Origin: an uncultured Clostridia bacterium
GTDB lineage: Bacteria > Bacillota > Clostridia > Peptostreptococcales > Anaerovoracaceae
Assembly: GCA_934281605.1 (NCBI GenBank)
Contig: CAKQXD010000001.1
Span: 1-64,000, forward strand
Length of the DNA: 64,000 nucleotides
Direction of reading: 5' to 3'
Shown in pieces: positions 16,976-26,426 of the stretch. Position 1 is the stretch's first letter; each line of letters begins with the position of its first letter. The translations under genes were made by a program, and so were the position numbers. Under the pieces are notes generated by a model that had not been told where the DNA came from, searched no databases, and saw nothing but the letters and a program-made list of their open reading frames with translations.

Positions 16976-17163
16976 TTGGATTTTATCGGAATCGCCAGCA
17001 GGAGTCTTTGCAGAAAAACGCGGAAGATTCTTAAACAAAACTTAAGGGTTTCTTTTCGGGATAGCGGTGGCTTTTAGGTGGCTGTGTGCTATAATGAAAG
17101 AAAATGATCAATACGATTGCAGAGAAAAATGATTTAGAGGATTTACAGAAGGAGTTGCAGCAG

Positions 17164-18792
17164 ATGAGCGAGTATGAAAAGCACTCGATGAGTGAAAAAA
17201 ACGAAGAAGAAACTTTGGAAGAAAACGCCGATGAAACCGGAGGGCTAACCAAGGAAGAACTGGATGAAATCATGGCAGACGGGGGGATGATGAGCAGAAG
17301 CGGCGGCAACCGTCGATCGGCACCGAAGTCGAATCCGAAACAGAATTTGAAGAAAGAACCAAAGCAGAAAAAGCTGAGGCGCGTGTTGCTGATCGTATTT
17401 TTGGTTTTGCTGGTCATCACAGGCGTGATCGCGGCATATGCGTATTTTTCTACGAACGTATACCAGGATGATGCGGAATTTAAAAACTATGCAGATAAGC
17501 AGTTCCGGGGCGATCAGCTTTTTGAACTGAATGGGAAGACGGAGCGTACCTACGAGTATGGCTCGCCGATTTCCTATGCTGCAGACTATACGGTGATCGA
17601 TAATAAAGAAATCGAGGCATTCCGAAAGACGCAGATCGATAAAATCACAGCGGAATATAAAGATGCACAGGAATCGGCAGAAGCGCAGCGTGCAGAGGAA
17701 AACAAGGATGATAAGAACTATAAGGCTCCTGCCGAAGCTCTGATTCTCAGTTCGGCGGCCTTTTCTTCAGATAACGGGGCGGTGAGCATTGCCATCAGTG
17801 CGAAGGAAAGCCAGGAGCAGAAAAAGGATATGGTGGATACGACCACTTCCATCTATACCTATTTAGTTTCGGAGAAAACGGGAAGCGTTATTTATCCGGA
17901 GCAGATGTTCGTGCCGGAGTATCGCCAGATCTGTGCGGAGTATTTTGCCAAGTATTTTAAAGAAACCTATAAGAGCGATGAGCTGGCGGAAGGCTGGGAG
18001 AGTCATGTGACGGCAGATGCTGCCAACTTCAACAAGTTCATCGTATCGGAAAAATTCATTACCTTCTATTTTGATTCGGGTACGATCCTGGATGAATCGG
18101 AAGGGATCCAGGCGGTCAAAGTATCCAAGACGGATCTCAACGGGATCATGCGGGAGAAGGTTTCCGAGCGGTACATCGATCCGAACCGGCCGATGGTGGC
18201 GCTTACATATGATGATGGTCCGGGGGACGCCAGTGAGACGAGGATCCTGGACTGTCTGGAACAGAACGGAGTTGTAGCGACATTTTTCTATACGGGCAGC
18301 CGTGCGACGAAACGTCCGGATCAGGTCAAGCGTGCCAAGTCTCTGGGATGTGAAATGGGAAACCATTCCTGGAATCATCCGCAGCTGACGAAGATCTCTA
18401 CTGATCAGGCGAAGGAGCAGATCACGAAAACCAATAATGCAGTGGAGGCTGCCTGCGGCTCTGCACCCACGGTATTCCGTCCGTGCTACGGAGCGACCAA
18501 CGATTCCATCAACGCTATGGCACAGATGCCTGTCATCATGTGGACCGTCGATACGCTGGACTGGAAGACCAAGGATGCACAGAAGACCTTTGACTGCGTC
18601 AAGGCAAAAGCAGATCAGGGAAAGCTGGACGGCAAGATCGTGCTGATGCATTCCATTCATGAGCCGACGGCAGGCGCTACGGAGAAATTGATCCCATGGT
18701 TAAAAGAAAACGGCTATCAGCTGGTAACGGTAAGTGAGCTGATTAAATACAAGAAAGGGGAGGACCCGCAGAACGGCAAGGTTTACTACTAA
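17164..18792 (+). CDS. Membrane-anchored polysaccharide deacetylase (NodB family)
   Basis: 542 residues. An acidic then basic cytoplasmic N-terminus, one membrane helix (about 74-94, VLLIVFLVLLVITGVIAAYA) and an extracellular part. A middle region (about 130-310) resembles DUF3298/RsiV-type domains found in PdaC-like enzymes. The NodB domain has TYDDGP (348-353) with the catalytic Asp, the zinc ligands H401 and H405 (HSWNHP), WTVDTLDW and VLMHSIH. It probably deacetylates peptidoglycan or another wall glycan. I prefer ATG 17164 with AAGGAG nine bases upstream. An in-frame ATG at 17104 lies only eight bases after a TATAAT and lacks a ribosome binding site. Confidence 0.88.
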   Translation: MSEYEKHSMSEKNEEETLEENADETGGLTKEELDEIMADGGMMSRSGGNRRSAPKSNPKQNLKKEPKQKKLRRVLLIVFLVLLVITGVIAAYAYFSTNVYQDDAEFKNYADKQFRGDQLFELNGKTERTYEYGSPISYAADYTVIDNKEIEAFRKTQIDKITAEYKDAQESAEAQRAEENKDDKNYKAPAEALILSSAAFSSDNGAVSIAISAKESQEQKKDMVDTTTSIYTYLVSEKTGSVIYPEQMFVPEYRQICAEYFAKYFKETYKSDELAEGWESHVTADAANFNKFIVSEKFITFYFDSGTILDESEGIQAVKVSKTDLNGIMREKVSERYIDPNRPMVALTYDDGPGDASETRILDCLEQNGVVATFFYTGSRATKRPDQVKRAKSLGCEMGNHSWNHPQLTKISTDQAKEQITKTNNAVEAACGSAPTVFRPCYGATNDSINAMAQMPVIMWTVDTLDWKTKDAQKTFDCVKAKADQGKLDGKIVLMHSIHEPTAGATEKLIPWLKENGYQLVTVSELIKYKKGEDPQNGKVYY

Positions 18793-18840
18793 GAAAAAGC
18801 TTAAAAATTATTTAAATCGGATGAATCTAGTGTAATTTAA

Positions 18841-18870
18841 TTGGCATGTATGGCAGGAATGTGGTATAGT
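18841..18870 (+). promoter_or_regulatory. Promoter of the first Rrf2 regulator
   Basis: TTGGCA (18841-18846), 18 bases, TATAGT (18865-18870), about 50 bases before the start codon. Confidence 0.55.
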
Positions 18871-18919
18871 ATAGGAATAAGACCCCTATGCAAAATCGAA
18901 TCAATGGAGAGAGAAAAGC

Positions 18920-19345
18920 ATGTTAATTACAAGACGAAGTGATTATGCAATGCGCATTTTTCGTGCATTGCAGGATGGAAAGGTGCACAACGTCAGGGAA
19001 ATCTGCACGAAAGAGGATATTCCTAAGGCGTTTGCGTACAAGATTTTGCGGGAGCTGGAACAGGCGGGTTTCGTGAAATCGGAACGAGGCAATCAGGGTG
19101 GATATCTTCTAAATAGAGATCTCAACGACCTGACTATGTATGATGTTATCAGTGTGACGGAGGGGGATCTTGCTATCCTGCACTGTATGAAAGAGGAGTG
19201 TGCGAGAAATCCGGAGTCGATGCCGTGCAAGGTACATGAGGAAATCGAACGGATCCAGAAGATCCTTATCGAGGAATTAAAGAAAAAGTCCATCGGTGAT
19301 ATCATGGAAGACAAAGAGGGTCAAGAAAACGAAGAAGAAAAATAA
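18920..19345 (+). CDS. Rrf2-family transcriptional regulator
   Basis: 141 residues. The N-terminal winged helix begins MLITRRSDYAMRIF and includes ERGNQGGYLL (the wing). Three cysteines, C89, C94 and C103 (C-X4-C-X8-C), sit where IscR-type regulators bind an iron-sulfur cluster, but with different spacing. A charged, acidic tail ends the protein. It stands alone; its targets are not evident from the neighbours. GGAGAGAG precedes the ATG. Confidence 0.85.
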   Translation: MLITRRSDYAMRIFRALQDGKVHNVREICTKEDIPKAFAYKILRELEQAGFVKSERGNQGGYLLNRDLNDLTMYDVISVTEGDLAILHCMKEECARNPESMPCKVHEEIERIQKILIEELKKKSIGDIMEDKEGQENEEEK

Positions 19346-19349
19346 ATGG

Positions 19350-19382
19350 AACTTAAAACGCAGGCTGTTATTTCAGCCTGCG
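19350..19382 (-). terminator. Terminator of the pepF-nadK-rluD operon
   Basis: A 9-bp stem (19359-19367 with 19374-19382) with a six-base loop spans the rluD stop codon and is followed on the minus strand by TTTTAAGTT. The same stem faces the end of the convergent Rrf2 gene. Confidence 0.65.
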
Positions 19383-20261
19383 CAGTACGTTCTGCATATC
19401 TTCGGGAACAGGAGCAGTTAAAGTTAACTGCTCTTTTGTTATGGGATGAGTAAAGGTAAGGCTCGCTGCGTGAAGCGCTTGTCGCTCGATGAGGTTGACA
19501 TTGACACCGCCGTACAGCCAGTCGCCCAGGACGGGATGACCGATGTGGGACATATGGACGCGGATCTGGTGGGTCCGGCCGGTTTCCAGCAGCAGCTCCA
19601 CCAGGGTGTAGCCGCTCTTCGGGAAGCGTTCCCGTACCGTGTAATGAGTCACCGACGGAGAGCCGCCCTCCATGACGCCGCGAGCCACATTTTCCGGATC
19701 GGGTCTGCCGATAGGAAGATCGATCGTCCCGTGGTCGTTTTCCAGGATCCCCTTGACGATGGCCAGATAGCGTTTCTGCACCAGATTTTCCTTCATCTGG
19801 CGGGTGTAGTCGTTTTGACAGTATGCATTTTTAGCCACAACGAGAAGCCCCGACGTATCCATATCCAGTCGGTTGACGAAGCGGATCTTAAATGGCTTTC
19901 CTGTCTGCTCCATGTAGTACATGAGGGCGTTGGCCACGGTGCCCGTCGGGTGTCCCTTGGTAGGGTGGACGATGAGTCCCGGCTGCTTGTTGATGATCAG
20001 CAGATCATCGTCCTCGTAAACCGGATCCAGGGGGATCGGTTGGGGTTCGAAATGGCTTTTTTCTTCCGGCAGATCGATGCGGATCACATCGCCGACCTCC
20101 GGTTTGATCCAGCCGGGGGTTTGTTCGCCATTGAGCATTACCAGCTTCTCGCGCTTGATCTTATTGCGCAGACGGGCGGAAAAATCGAAGTAAGTCCGCA
20201 TGATTTCCCGCACTTCCATCCCTTCGTCTTCTTTTGTTACCTTATGGATAAATTCTGTCAT
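19368..20261 (-). CDS. rluD: RluA/RluD-family rRNA pseudouridine synthase
   Basis: 297 residues. An S4-like RNA-binding N-terminus (about 15-75) precedes the catalytic domain with the family motif RLDMDTSGLLVVAKN carrying the catalytic Asp, and ETGRTHQIRVHM. These enzymes modify uridines in 23S rRNA or tRNA; the precise site cannot be told. It is the last gene of the minus-strand operon with nadK 37 bases upstream. Confidence 0.92.
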   Translation of the reverse strand: MTEFIHKVTKEDEGMEVREIMRTYFDFSARLRNKIKREKLVMLNGEQTPGWIKPEVGDVIRIDLPEEKSHFEPQPIPLDPVYEDDDLLIINKQPGLIVHPTKGHPTGTVANALMYYMEQTGKPFKIRFVNRLDMDTSGLLVVAKNAYCQNDYTRQMKENLVQKRYLAIVKGILENDHGTIDLPIGRPDPENVARGVMEGGSPSVTHYTVRERFPKSGYTLVELLLETGRTHQIRVHMSHIGHPVLGDWLYGGVNVNLIERQALHAASLTFTHPITKEQLTLTAPVPEDMQNVLRRLK

Positions 20262-20298
20262 AAATTATAGTTCCTCTGTCGTAGTGTTTGTAATATTC

Positions 20299-21102
20299 TT
20301 ATAAGAATTTCGTCTTGATCTTGTCCCAGAAATCGTAGTCCTTGAACCGGAGCAGCTGCACGGTTTTATCGGAGGCTGTGATGTGGATCTCGCTGACCTG
20401 GGAGTAGCCCGTTTCGATCCCGTCGTTCATAATGAAGATTTTGTTTTCTTCTTCCTCCGGCACGATGCCGATGGTCAAATCTGCTGGCAGCAGGATGCTG
20501 GAGGTAAACGATCGATACGCCGTCGTATTCATGGGAGCGATCGGCGTTACCTGCAGAAGCTTCAGCCGGGGGTCTACGATGGAGCCGCCCAGAGAGTAGT
20601 TGTAGGCCGTACTTCCTGCCGATGTGGCGACCAGGATCCCGTCGCCGCTGAACTTTTCGATGGAAACGCCGTCGATGCATATGTACAGGTGCACCGCATA
20701 GGACTGGCGTCCCTTGATGACGATCTCGTTGAGCCCGATATGGCGGTTGGTTCGTCCGTCCTTGGTGGTGACTTCTGCAGCAACCGTATTGAGATGCTGG
20801 ATCGTGTACAGTCCGTTTTCATAGTCGGAGATAAAATGATCCAGATCATCTGGAGAAAGCTCCTGGAAAAATCCCAGGTGACCGGTGTTGATGCCGATGA
20901 TGGGACAGTCCGGGAAGCCGCAGGAATGAACGGTTTCCAGCAGAGAACCGTCCCCGCCGATGCAGATGATCAGCTCTGCATCGTGGGAATATTCTCTGGT
21001 CACGGTATAGCCGCGATCCACTAGTTTTTTCGTCAGATCCGCCTGCGTCTCCAGGGAAAACTGAGTGCCGTTGGTAAAGATATTGATGAGTTTTTTCTTC
21101 AT
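20299..21102 (-). CDS. nadK: NAD kinase
   Basis: 267 residues. NadK phosphorylates NAD to NADP. The GGDGSLLETVH motif (catalytic Asp), NTGHLGFF and the glycine-rich segment VATSAGSTAYNYSLGG are all present. It lies between pepF and rluD on the minus strand, with AAGGAAC before the ATG. Confidence 0.95.
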   Translation of the reverse strand: MKKKLINIFTNGTQFSLETQADLTKKLVDRGYTVTREYSHDAELIICIGGDGSLLETVHSCGFPDCPIIGINTGHLGFFQELSPDDLDHFISDYENGLYTIQHLNTVAAEVTTKDGRTNRHIGLNEIVIKGRQSYAVHLYICIDGVSIEKFSGDGILVATSAGSTAYNYSLGGSIVDPRLKLLQVTPIAPMNTTAYRSFTSSILLPADLTIGIVPEEEENKIFIMNDGIETGYSQVSEIHITASDKTVQLLRFKDYDFWDKIKTKFL

Positions 21103-21125
21103 GGTTCTGTTCCTTCATTATGTCG

Positions 21126-21146
21126 GCATGTCAGCGCGTGACATGC
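21126..21146 (-). other. Intercistronic hairpin between pepF and nadK
   Basis: A perfect 8-bp stem (21126-21133 with 21139-21146) with loop GCGCG lies in the 55-base gap. No T run follows on the minus strand, so it looks like an RNA-stability or processing stem and not a terminator. Confidence 0.5.
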
Positions 21147-21157
21147 AGTGGCGGATG

Positions 21158-22960
21158 TTACAGCAGCGCTTCGAATTCATCCAGCAGCTGGTTGAATGTT
21201 TCCATAGCCTGCTGTACCGGTTCCGGTGAACTCATGTCGACGCCTGCGATCTTCAAAAGCTCGATTGGATAATCGGATTCACCGGTCTTCAGGAAGCTGA
21301 TATAATCCTTTGCAGCCGGTTCGCCCTCTGCAAGGATCTTCTTGGAAATCGCCGTAGCTGCGGAGTAGCCGGTAGCGTATTTGTATACATAGAAGGCATT
21401 GTAGAAATGCGGGATGCGCGCCCATTCATAGCGGATCACATCGTCCTTTTCCACAGCCGGTCCGTAGTACTGTGCGTTGAGATCTTCGTACTGCTGGCAC
21501 ATCCATTCCGCCGTCAGAGTCTCGCCGTTTTCGATGGCTTTGTGAGTAATATCTTCAAACTCTGCGAACATGGTCTGACGGAATAATGTAGTACGGAATT
21601 CCTCCAGGTGCATGTTCAGCAGATATTTTCTCATTTCCTTTTCGTCCTCGGTGCAGAGCAGGTGCTGCATCAGCAGGGACTCGTTGACCGTGGATGCGAC
21701 TTCCGCTGTAAAGATGGAGTGGCTTCCGTAGATGTACGGCTGCTCGTCTCTGGTGTAGCGGGAGTGCATGGAGTGCCCCATTTCGTGGATGATGGTGAAG
21801 ACGTCTTTCAGCGTGTCGGTGTAGTTGAGCAGGATATACGGATAGCTGTCGTAGCATCCGAAGCTGTAGGCGCCGCTGGTCTTGCCCTTGTTTTCGTACA
21901 CGTCGATCCAGCCTTGTTCGATTCCCTTGTTCATCTTGGAAAGGTATTTTTCTCCGAGAGGCTGCAAAGCTTCCCGCATGATGTCTAGACCTTCCTCAAA
22001 GCTTACCGTCTTTTCCGGCAGCTTGATAAGGGGTACATACATATCGTACATATAGAGCTTGTCGACGCCCAGAAGTTTTTTCCGCAGTTCCACGTAGCGG
22101 TGCATAGCAGGCAGGTTCTTGTGAACTTCTGCCACCAGATTGTCGTAGACTTCTGCCGGGATGTTGTCGCCGGAAAGGGCGGCAGCACGAGCGGATTCAT
22201 ACTTGCGGATCCGTGCGGAAATCACATCGGTTTTCGTGTTGTAATTGTATGCAGATGCGATCGTATTGATCAGGTCTTTATACGCATCGTATACGGCGTT
22301 ATAGGCATTCTTGCGAACGTTCCGGTCGTGACTTTCCATGAACTTGATGAAGTTGCCGTGGGTCACTTCCGTTTCGTCGCCGTCTTCATCGGTGATCTTG
22401 CCGAACTTGATGTCGGCGTTGTTGAGCATGGTGAAGATGTCGTTGGTGGCGCCGGTGATCTCGCTCATCTGAGCCAGGATATTTTCCTCCGCCTGGGTCA
22501 GGACGTGAGCCTTCTGGCGCAGGGTGTCGCAGATGGCGAAACGGTAGGTTTCCAGCCCTGGCGTCGCGTCGATATAGGAGAGGATGGTCTCCTCGGATGC
22601 CGACAGCAGTTCCGGTGTGAAGAACGCCATGGAAGCCGATACGGCAGCGATCACGCCGTTGCACTGGTCGGCCATGGCCTGGTATTTGGTTTCGGCGTTG
22701 TTTTCGTCGCGGCGCATTCTCGCATAGACGTAGATTTTCTCCAGTCGGCGCCAGATGTCGTCTCTTTTCTGGAAAGCGGCCAGCAGGGTGTCTGCGCTTT
22801 CTGTCAGGTGTCCTGCAAAGTCTTCTCCGTAGGCTGCTGCATCTTTCTTGATGGTTTCCAGCTTGCCGGGGATAATCGATTCATCGGGGATCATGGCCTC
22901 GATATTCCATTTGTATTTCTGATCGATCTGATCGCGTGTTTTCAGTTCTTTTGTGCTCAT
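21158..22960 (-). CDS. pepF: Oligoendopeptidase F (M3 family)
   Basis: 600 residues, the usual size. PepF is a cytoplasmic zinc endopeptidase that cuts peptides of about 7 to 17 residues. The zinc motif HEMGH is at 392-396 and the third ligand region with FTAEVASTVNES follows. The N-terminal helical domain begins KTRDQIDQKYKWNIEAM, typical of the family. It is the first gene of the operon, with GGAGGG upstream of the ATG. Confidence 0.95.
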   Translation of the reverse strand: MSTKELKTRDQIDQKYKWNIEAMIPDESIIPGKLETIKKDAAAYGEDFAGHLTESADTLLAAFQKRDDIWRRLEKIYVYARMRRDENNAETKYQAMADQCNGVIAAVSASMAFFTPELLSASEETILSYIDATPGLETYRFAICDTLRQKAHVLTQAEENILAQMSEITGATNDIFTMLNNADIKFGKITDEDGDETEVTHGNFIKFMESHDRNVRKNAYNAVYDAYKDLINTIASAYNYNTKTDVISARIRKYESARAAALSGDNIPAEVYDNLVAEVHKNLPAMHRYVELRKKLLGVDKLYMYDMYVPLIKLPEKTVSFEEGLDIMREALQPLGEKYLSKMNKGIEQGWIDVYENKGKTSGAYSFGCYDSYPYILLNYTDTLKDVFTIIHEMGHSMHSRYTRDEQPYIYGSHSIFTAEVASTVNESLLMQHLLCTEDEKEMRKYLLNMHLEEFRTTLFRQTMFAEFEDITHKAIENGETLTAEWMCQQYEDLNAQYYGPAVEKDDVIRYEWARIPHFYNAFYVYKYATGYSAATAISKKILAEGEPAAKDYISFLKTGESDYPIELLKIAGVDMSSPEPVQQAMETFNQLLDEFEALL

Positions 22961-22978
22961 CTTTTCCCTCCCTGTTGA

Positions 22979-23026
22979 TTTACTTTATCTGTTTATTATT
23001 GTATAATATTTTCGATCATATAACAA
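22979..23026. promoter_or_regulatory. Overlapping face-to-face promoters for murI and pepF
   Basis: Plus strand: TTTACT (22979-22984), 17 bases, TATAAT (23002-23007) towards murI. Minus strand: TTGTTA (23021-23026), 17 bases, TACAAT (22998-23003) towards pepF. The two -10 boxes share bases, so the promoters probably exclude each other. Confidence 0.6.
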
Positions 23027-23061
23027 ATAGTATACCACATCTCAGGAGGATTAGGACAAGA

Positions 23062-23886
23062 ATGGATAACAGACCGATTGGTTTTTTTGATTCCGGACTG
23101 GGTGGACTGACGTGCATCCCGCATATGATGCGCGATCTGCCCGAGGAAAAAATCATATATTTTGGCGATACGGCCAGAACGCCTTACGGATCGAAGGCGG
23201 CAAACACGATCCGGAACTTCTCCATGGAAATCGCGGATTTTCTGGTGAAGAGCGGCGTGAAGATGATCGTCATCGCCTGCAATACCGTCAGCGCAACGTG
23301 CGTGGAGGATCTTCGCGGGAAATTCCCGCAAATCCCCATTCTGGGGATCATCGACCCGGCAGCGAAGGCTGTAGCCGACAGCTGCAAAGACGGCAGCAGG
23401 GTAGGTATCATCGGCACCAAGGTGACAATTAACAGTGGGGCGTATAAAAAGGCGATACAGGCACATAATCCAAAGCTGGAGATCTTCGAAACGGCGTGTC
23501 CGGCATTTGTTCCCCTGATCGAAGAAGGGATCATCGAAAACGATATCATGGATTTGACGATTCAGTACTATATGGACGACTTTATTCGAGGCAACGATAT
23601 TGATACAGTGGTGCTGGGATGCACCCACTATCCGTGGATCCAGAAAAATATCGAGAGAATCTACCCGGATCTGCATATCATCAATCCGTCCAGCATCATC
23701 GTGGATACGATCCATGAGATCCTGCAGAAACGGGATATGGCGGCGGAAGCATCTTCCTTCGAAAATATCTTTTACGCCAGCGACCTTTCGGAGAACTTTG
23801 TCAACATGATCGACAGCATCTTTGAAGGGGAAGATGAAGACGCTCGAGTGAAATTTTTAAACTTTGATTTGGAACAGGGAGAATAA
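23062..23886 (+). CDS. murI: Glutamate racemase
   Basis: 274 residues. MurI makes D-glutamate for peptidoglycan. The motifs FFDSGLGGLT (catalytic Asp), IACNTVSAT (first catalytic Cys) and LGCTHYPW (second catalytic Cys) are intact. The ATG at 23062 follows AGGAGGA; the frame is open further upstream through the promoter only by chance. It is followed after two bases by the next gene. Confidence 0.95.
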   Translation: MDNRPIGFFDSGLGGLTCIPHMMRDLPEEKIIYFGDTARTPYGSKAANTIRNFSMEIADFLVKSGVKMIVIACNTVSATCVEDLRGKFPQIPILGIIDPAAKAVADSCKDGSRVGIIGTKVTINSGAYKKAIQAHNPKLEIFETACPAFVPLIEEGIIENDIMDLTIQYYMDDFIRGNDIDTVVLGCTHYPWIQKNIERIYPDLHIINPSSIIVDTIHEILQKRDMAAEASSFENIFYASDLSENFVNMIDSIFEGEDEDARVKFLNFDLEQGE

Positions 23887-23888
23887 GC

Positions 23889-24473
23889 ATGAATTTTGAA
23901 GAATTACTGGAATATCTTGATCTGGAAGAAGCAGGTCAGTTTGAATATTTTGAAGCACTCGCAGACCTGCTGGAATGTGAGGAACCCATCGAGATGGAAG
24001 CTGTGTACAAGCTTTTTGAAGGAGCGGACAAGGAAACGGTAGCGGGATTACTAGAGGATTACTTTGAGGATATCCTGGATGGACTGCCGGAAAATGCGGG
24101 AGAAATCTACTCCCTGCTGCATCAGATCAAGCTGAGCCTGATCGGCATGGTGTCCAATATAGAGGACGAAAACGATCTGCGGAAGTTCTCCGATGAGATC
24201 TACAAGTTCCTCAACTGGTATTCCCACGAATCGGAAGTGGAGCTGAGTCCGGAAAACGGCGGCGGAGACATGTGGTGCGTACTGCGTGATGCCATCACCG
24301 CATCCCGAATGGAAAAGCTGGGCGGCGAACAGTACCGCTACGACTTTGAGTCGGCGCTGGACTATCCCCTGGACAGCTACACCATGTCCTTTGCAGACCT
24401 GGTAGCAACCGAGAACCAGGACGCTAACGACGGCACCATCGTATTCTCACCGGAAGACGGGGATGAGTGGTAG
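23889..24473 (+). CDS. Acidic protein of unknown function
   Basis: 194 residues, strongly acidic, no membrane helix or signal peptide. The first 80 residues are rich in Glu and Leu (LEEAGQFEYFEALADLLECEEPIEMEAVYKLF), probably helical. I do not recognise the family. It follows murI by two bases and is closed by a terminator, so the two are one transcript. Confidence 0.8.
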   Translation: MNFEELLEYLDLEEAGQFEYFEALADLLECEEPIEMEAVYKLFEGADKETVAGLLEDYFEDILDGLPENAGEIYSLLHQIKLSLIGMVSNIEDENDLRKFSDEIYKFLNWYSHESEVELSPENGGGDMWCVLRDAITASRMEKLGGEQYRYDFESALDYPLDSYTMSFADLVATENQDANDGTIVFSPEDGDEW

Positions 24474-24501
24474 GACAGGACTGATTTTGTATGGATTCAT
24501 G

Positions 24502-24546
24502 AAGGACTGACTGACTGTGTTTTCGCAGCGGACAGTCCTTTTTGTA
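24502..24546 (+). terminator. Terminator of the murI transcript
   Basis: AAGGACTG (24502-24509) pairs with CAGTCCTT (24533-24540), followed by TTTTTG. Confidence 0.8.
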
Positions 24547-24638
24547 TTTTATGGTTTTTCTGGGAAAATTTTAAAAATAGCGATTTTGTGGTAAAATGGC
24601 GAAGTAAAAAGTGCGATTTTGTAGGAGGTGATGATAAT

Positions 24639-24851
24639 ATGCTGCGAATTATCCCAATTAAAGAATTGACAAACACGGTTAAAGCTTCAAATAAGTGTGA
24701 TAAGAACGATAATTCGATATGTATTCACCCGGATGATTACGGAGACATGGTGAACATGAGTATAGAAATCTCAGAACAGCAAATTCTTGAGGGGCAGGTA
24801 AAGGATGCAAGAGCTTCGTTAAAGAAAACAAGGGAAAAGTATGGGTTATAA
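24639..24851 (+). CDS. Orphan Phd/YefM-like antitoxin
   Basis: 70 residues. IIPIKELTNTV at the start and a YGDMVNMSIE segment in the middle match Phd/YefM antitoxins, where the usual form is close to ITKNGYGDMVVMS. The ATG at 24639 follows AGGAGGTGAT. No RelE/ParE/Doc-type toxin follows; the next 470 bases hold no convincing gene. It is either an orphan or the remains of a toxin-antitoxin pair, and it marks the left edge of an AT-rich island. Confidence 0.7.
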   Translation: MLRIIPIKELTNTVKASNKCDKNDNSICIHPDDYGDMVNMSIEISEQQILEGQVKDARASLKKTREKYGL

Positions 24852-25271
24852 AAACTTCTTTCAATCTATGTGATTTTGCATAACATATTGATTGAAGCTG
24901 TATTTTTTTTCCATAGTTCGTGTGTTGCAAAGTGTGCGTTTTTCTGCCGTAGCCTGCTTATTATCACCTCATTTCTATCTCTTTTAATTTATTTTTGTTT
25001 GATTTTTTCTCCTGTTATGATGTTTGGCTCTTTGTTCCTGATAGTTGCTTATCTAGTAACCAAGAATTCTCTGGTTTTACAAAGGTATTCATATAGCAAT
25101 ATAGAAGCATTCAAAGGAGAGCTGTTAGGCAGGATACCGAAATACAGATAGAAATGCGAGAACATATTATTGGCGACATAACGAGTGGAAAGATGACTAG
25201 TATGATGGCTTGTGGACATAAACAAAATCAAACGAATAAAAACGAAAATGGCGTATTCAAAAACAAATATA
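24852..25271. other. AT-rich stretch without a convincing gene
   Basis: A plus-strand frame at 24870-25151 would encode a very hydrophobic protein without a ribosome binding site or recognisable family, and a second frame at 25154-25297 runs through the next promoter. I see no RNA gene or terminator. It probably contains decayed sequence left after insertion of the island. Confidence 0.4.
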
Positions 25272-25300
25272 TTGACTACAACGACGATATATCATAAAAT
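25272..25300 (+). promoter_or_regulatory. Promoter of the AAA-subtilase pair
   Basis: TTGACT (25272-25277), 17 bases, TAAAAT (25295-25300). Its position supports the downstream TTG start of the ATPase gene. Confidence 0.65.
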
Positions 25301-25322
25301 AAAAACGAAGGGAGTGGAAATA

Positions 25323-26423
25323 TTGTATACAGAAATTGTAAAAATTATAGAAGGTGGAATGTTAGGAGATAAAGAAAAGGTAGTAAATTATGCAACTGTA
25401 CTTGCCGATAACTTAGAGAAGGAGGGTGAAAAATCACTTTCTAATAAAATTCGAGGGGTTTTAACAAAACGAAGCAGAGGGTTAACTTCTTTGGATAGCT
25501 TTGCTACTAAACCAGTAGATTCTGAAAGTAGAATGGAAATGGTAGAAATAACAACACCGCAGATATTAAAAGAAAACATTGTACTTAGTCATTATGTAGA
25601 AGAAGAATTAAATGAGTTTATTGACAGTTATAAAAAACGTGACCATTTAATGAAAGCAGGAATTGAAATTACGAATTCACTGTTATTATATGGTCCACCA
25701 GGATGTGGAAAAACAACGGTTGCACAGTATATTTCTACAGTGACAGGCTTACCTTTGGTTACAGCTAGGTTAGATGGGTTAATATCATCTCTTTTAGGAA
25801 ATACAGCAAAAAATATTAGAAAAATATTTGATTATGCTTCAAAAAGAGAATGTATATTGTTTTTAGATGAATTTGATGTAATTGCAAAATTGAGAGATGA
25901 TAAAAATGAATTAGGTGAATTAAAGAGAGTTGTAAATAGTTTAATACAAAATATAGATAGTTTAAATAGTGATAGCATTTTAATTGCTGCGACAAATCAT
26001 CATGAATTATTGGATCCTGCTATATGGAGGCGATTTTCAACAGTAATAACTTTAGAAAAACCATGTTCTGAAGAGAGAAGACAATTATTAAAACTATATT
26101 TAAATCAATACCCTAATAATATATTAAAAAATAGTAAAAAAATTAGTTTATTGGAAAAATCATTTGAAGGATTCAGTCATTCAGACATTAGGACAACTAT
26201 AAATAATTCAGTTAAAACATCAATAATAAAGGGCCGAGAAGAAATAACAGTTTGTGACATATTAAAAGATGTGTATTTTCATAAATATCATGGAGTTGAG
26301 AATGAAGAAGAGTACATTAGATTTTTATTACAATATGGGGCAACTCACAAAGAAATTGATGAATGCTTGGATATATCAATGAGAAAAGTTCAAGAAATAT
26401 CAAAAAAAATGAAAGGAGAATAG
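25323..26423 (+). CDS. AAA+ ATPase paired with a subtilase
   Basis: 366 residues from a TTG start at 25323, eight to ten bases after GAAGGGAG. It shows Walker A GPPGCGKT (124-131), Walker B ILFLDEFD (178-185), sensor-1 IAATNH and an arginine-finger-like WRRF. The classic AAA fold is preceded by a helical N-terminal domain of about 85 residues; a short C-terminal region resembles a helix-turn-helix (GATHKEIDECLDISMRKVQEI). It is followed after three bases by a cytoplasmic S8 protease, so it probably remodels substrates for, or controls, that protease. Codon use is far more AT-rich than the flanking genes. An upstream GTG at 25314 is possible but too close to the Shine-Dalgarno sequence. Confidence 0.8.
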   Translation: MYTEIVKIIEGGMLGDKEKVVNYATVLADNLEKEGEKSLSNKIRGVLTKRSRGLTSLDSFATKPVDSESRMEMVEITTPQILKENIVLSHYVEEELNEFIDSYKKRDHLMKAGIEITNSLLLYGPPGCGKTTVAQYISTVTGLPLVTARLDGLISSLLGNTAKNIRKIFDYASKRECILFLDEFDVIAKLRDDKNELGELKRVVNSLIQNIDSLNSDSILIAATNHHELLDPAIWRRFSTVITLEKPCSEERRQLLKLYLNQYPNNILKNSKKISLLEKSFEGFSHSDIRTTINNSVKTSIIKGREEITVCDILKDVYFHKYHGVENEEEYIRFLLQYGATHKEIDECLDISMRKVQEISKKMKGE

Positions 26424-26426
26424 GAT

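Noticed and set aside
24870..25151. Hydrophobic frame after the Phd-like antitoxin, considered as its toxin
   Set aside because: It has no ribosome binding site and does not resemble RelE, ParE, Doc or other known toxins; its composition follows from AT- and T-rich DNA.
25154..25297. Small frame just before the AAA ATPase
   Set aside because: It runs through the -35 and -10 of the AAA promoter and has no recognisable product.
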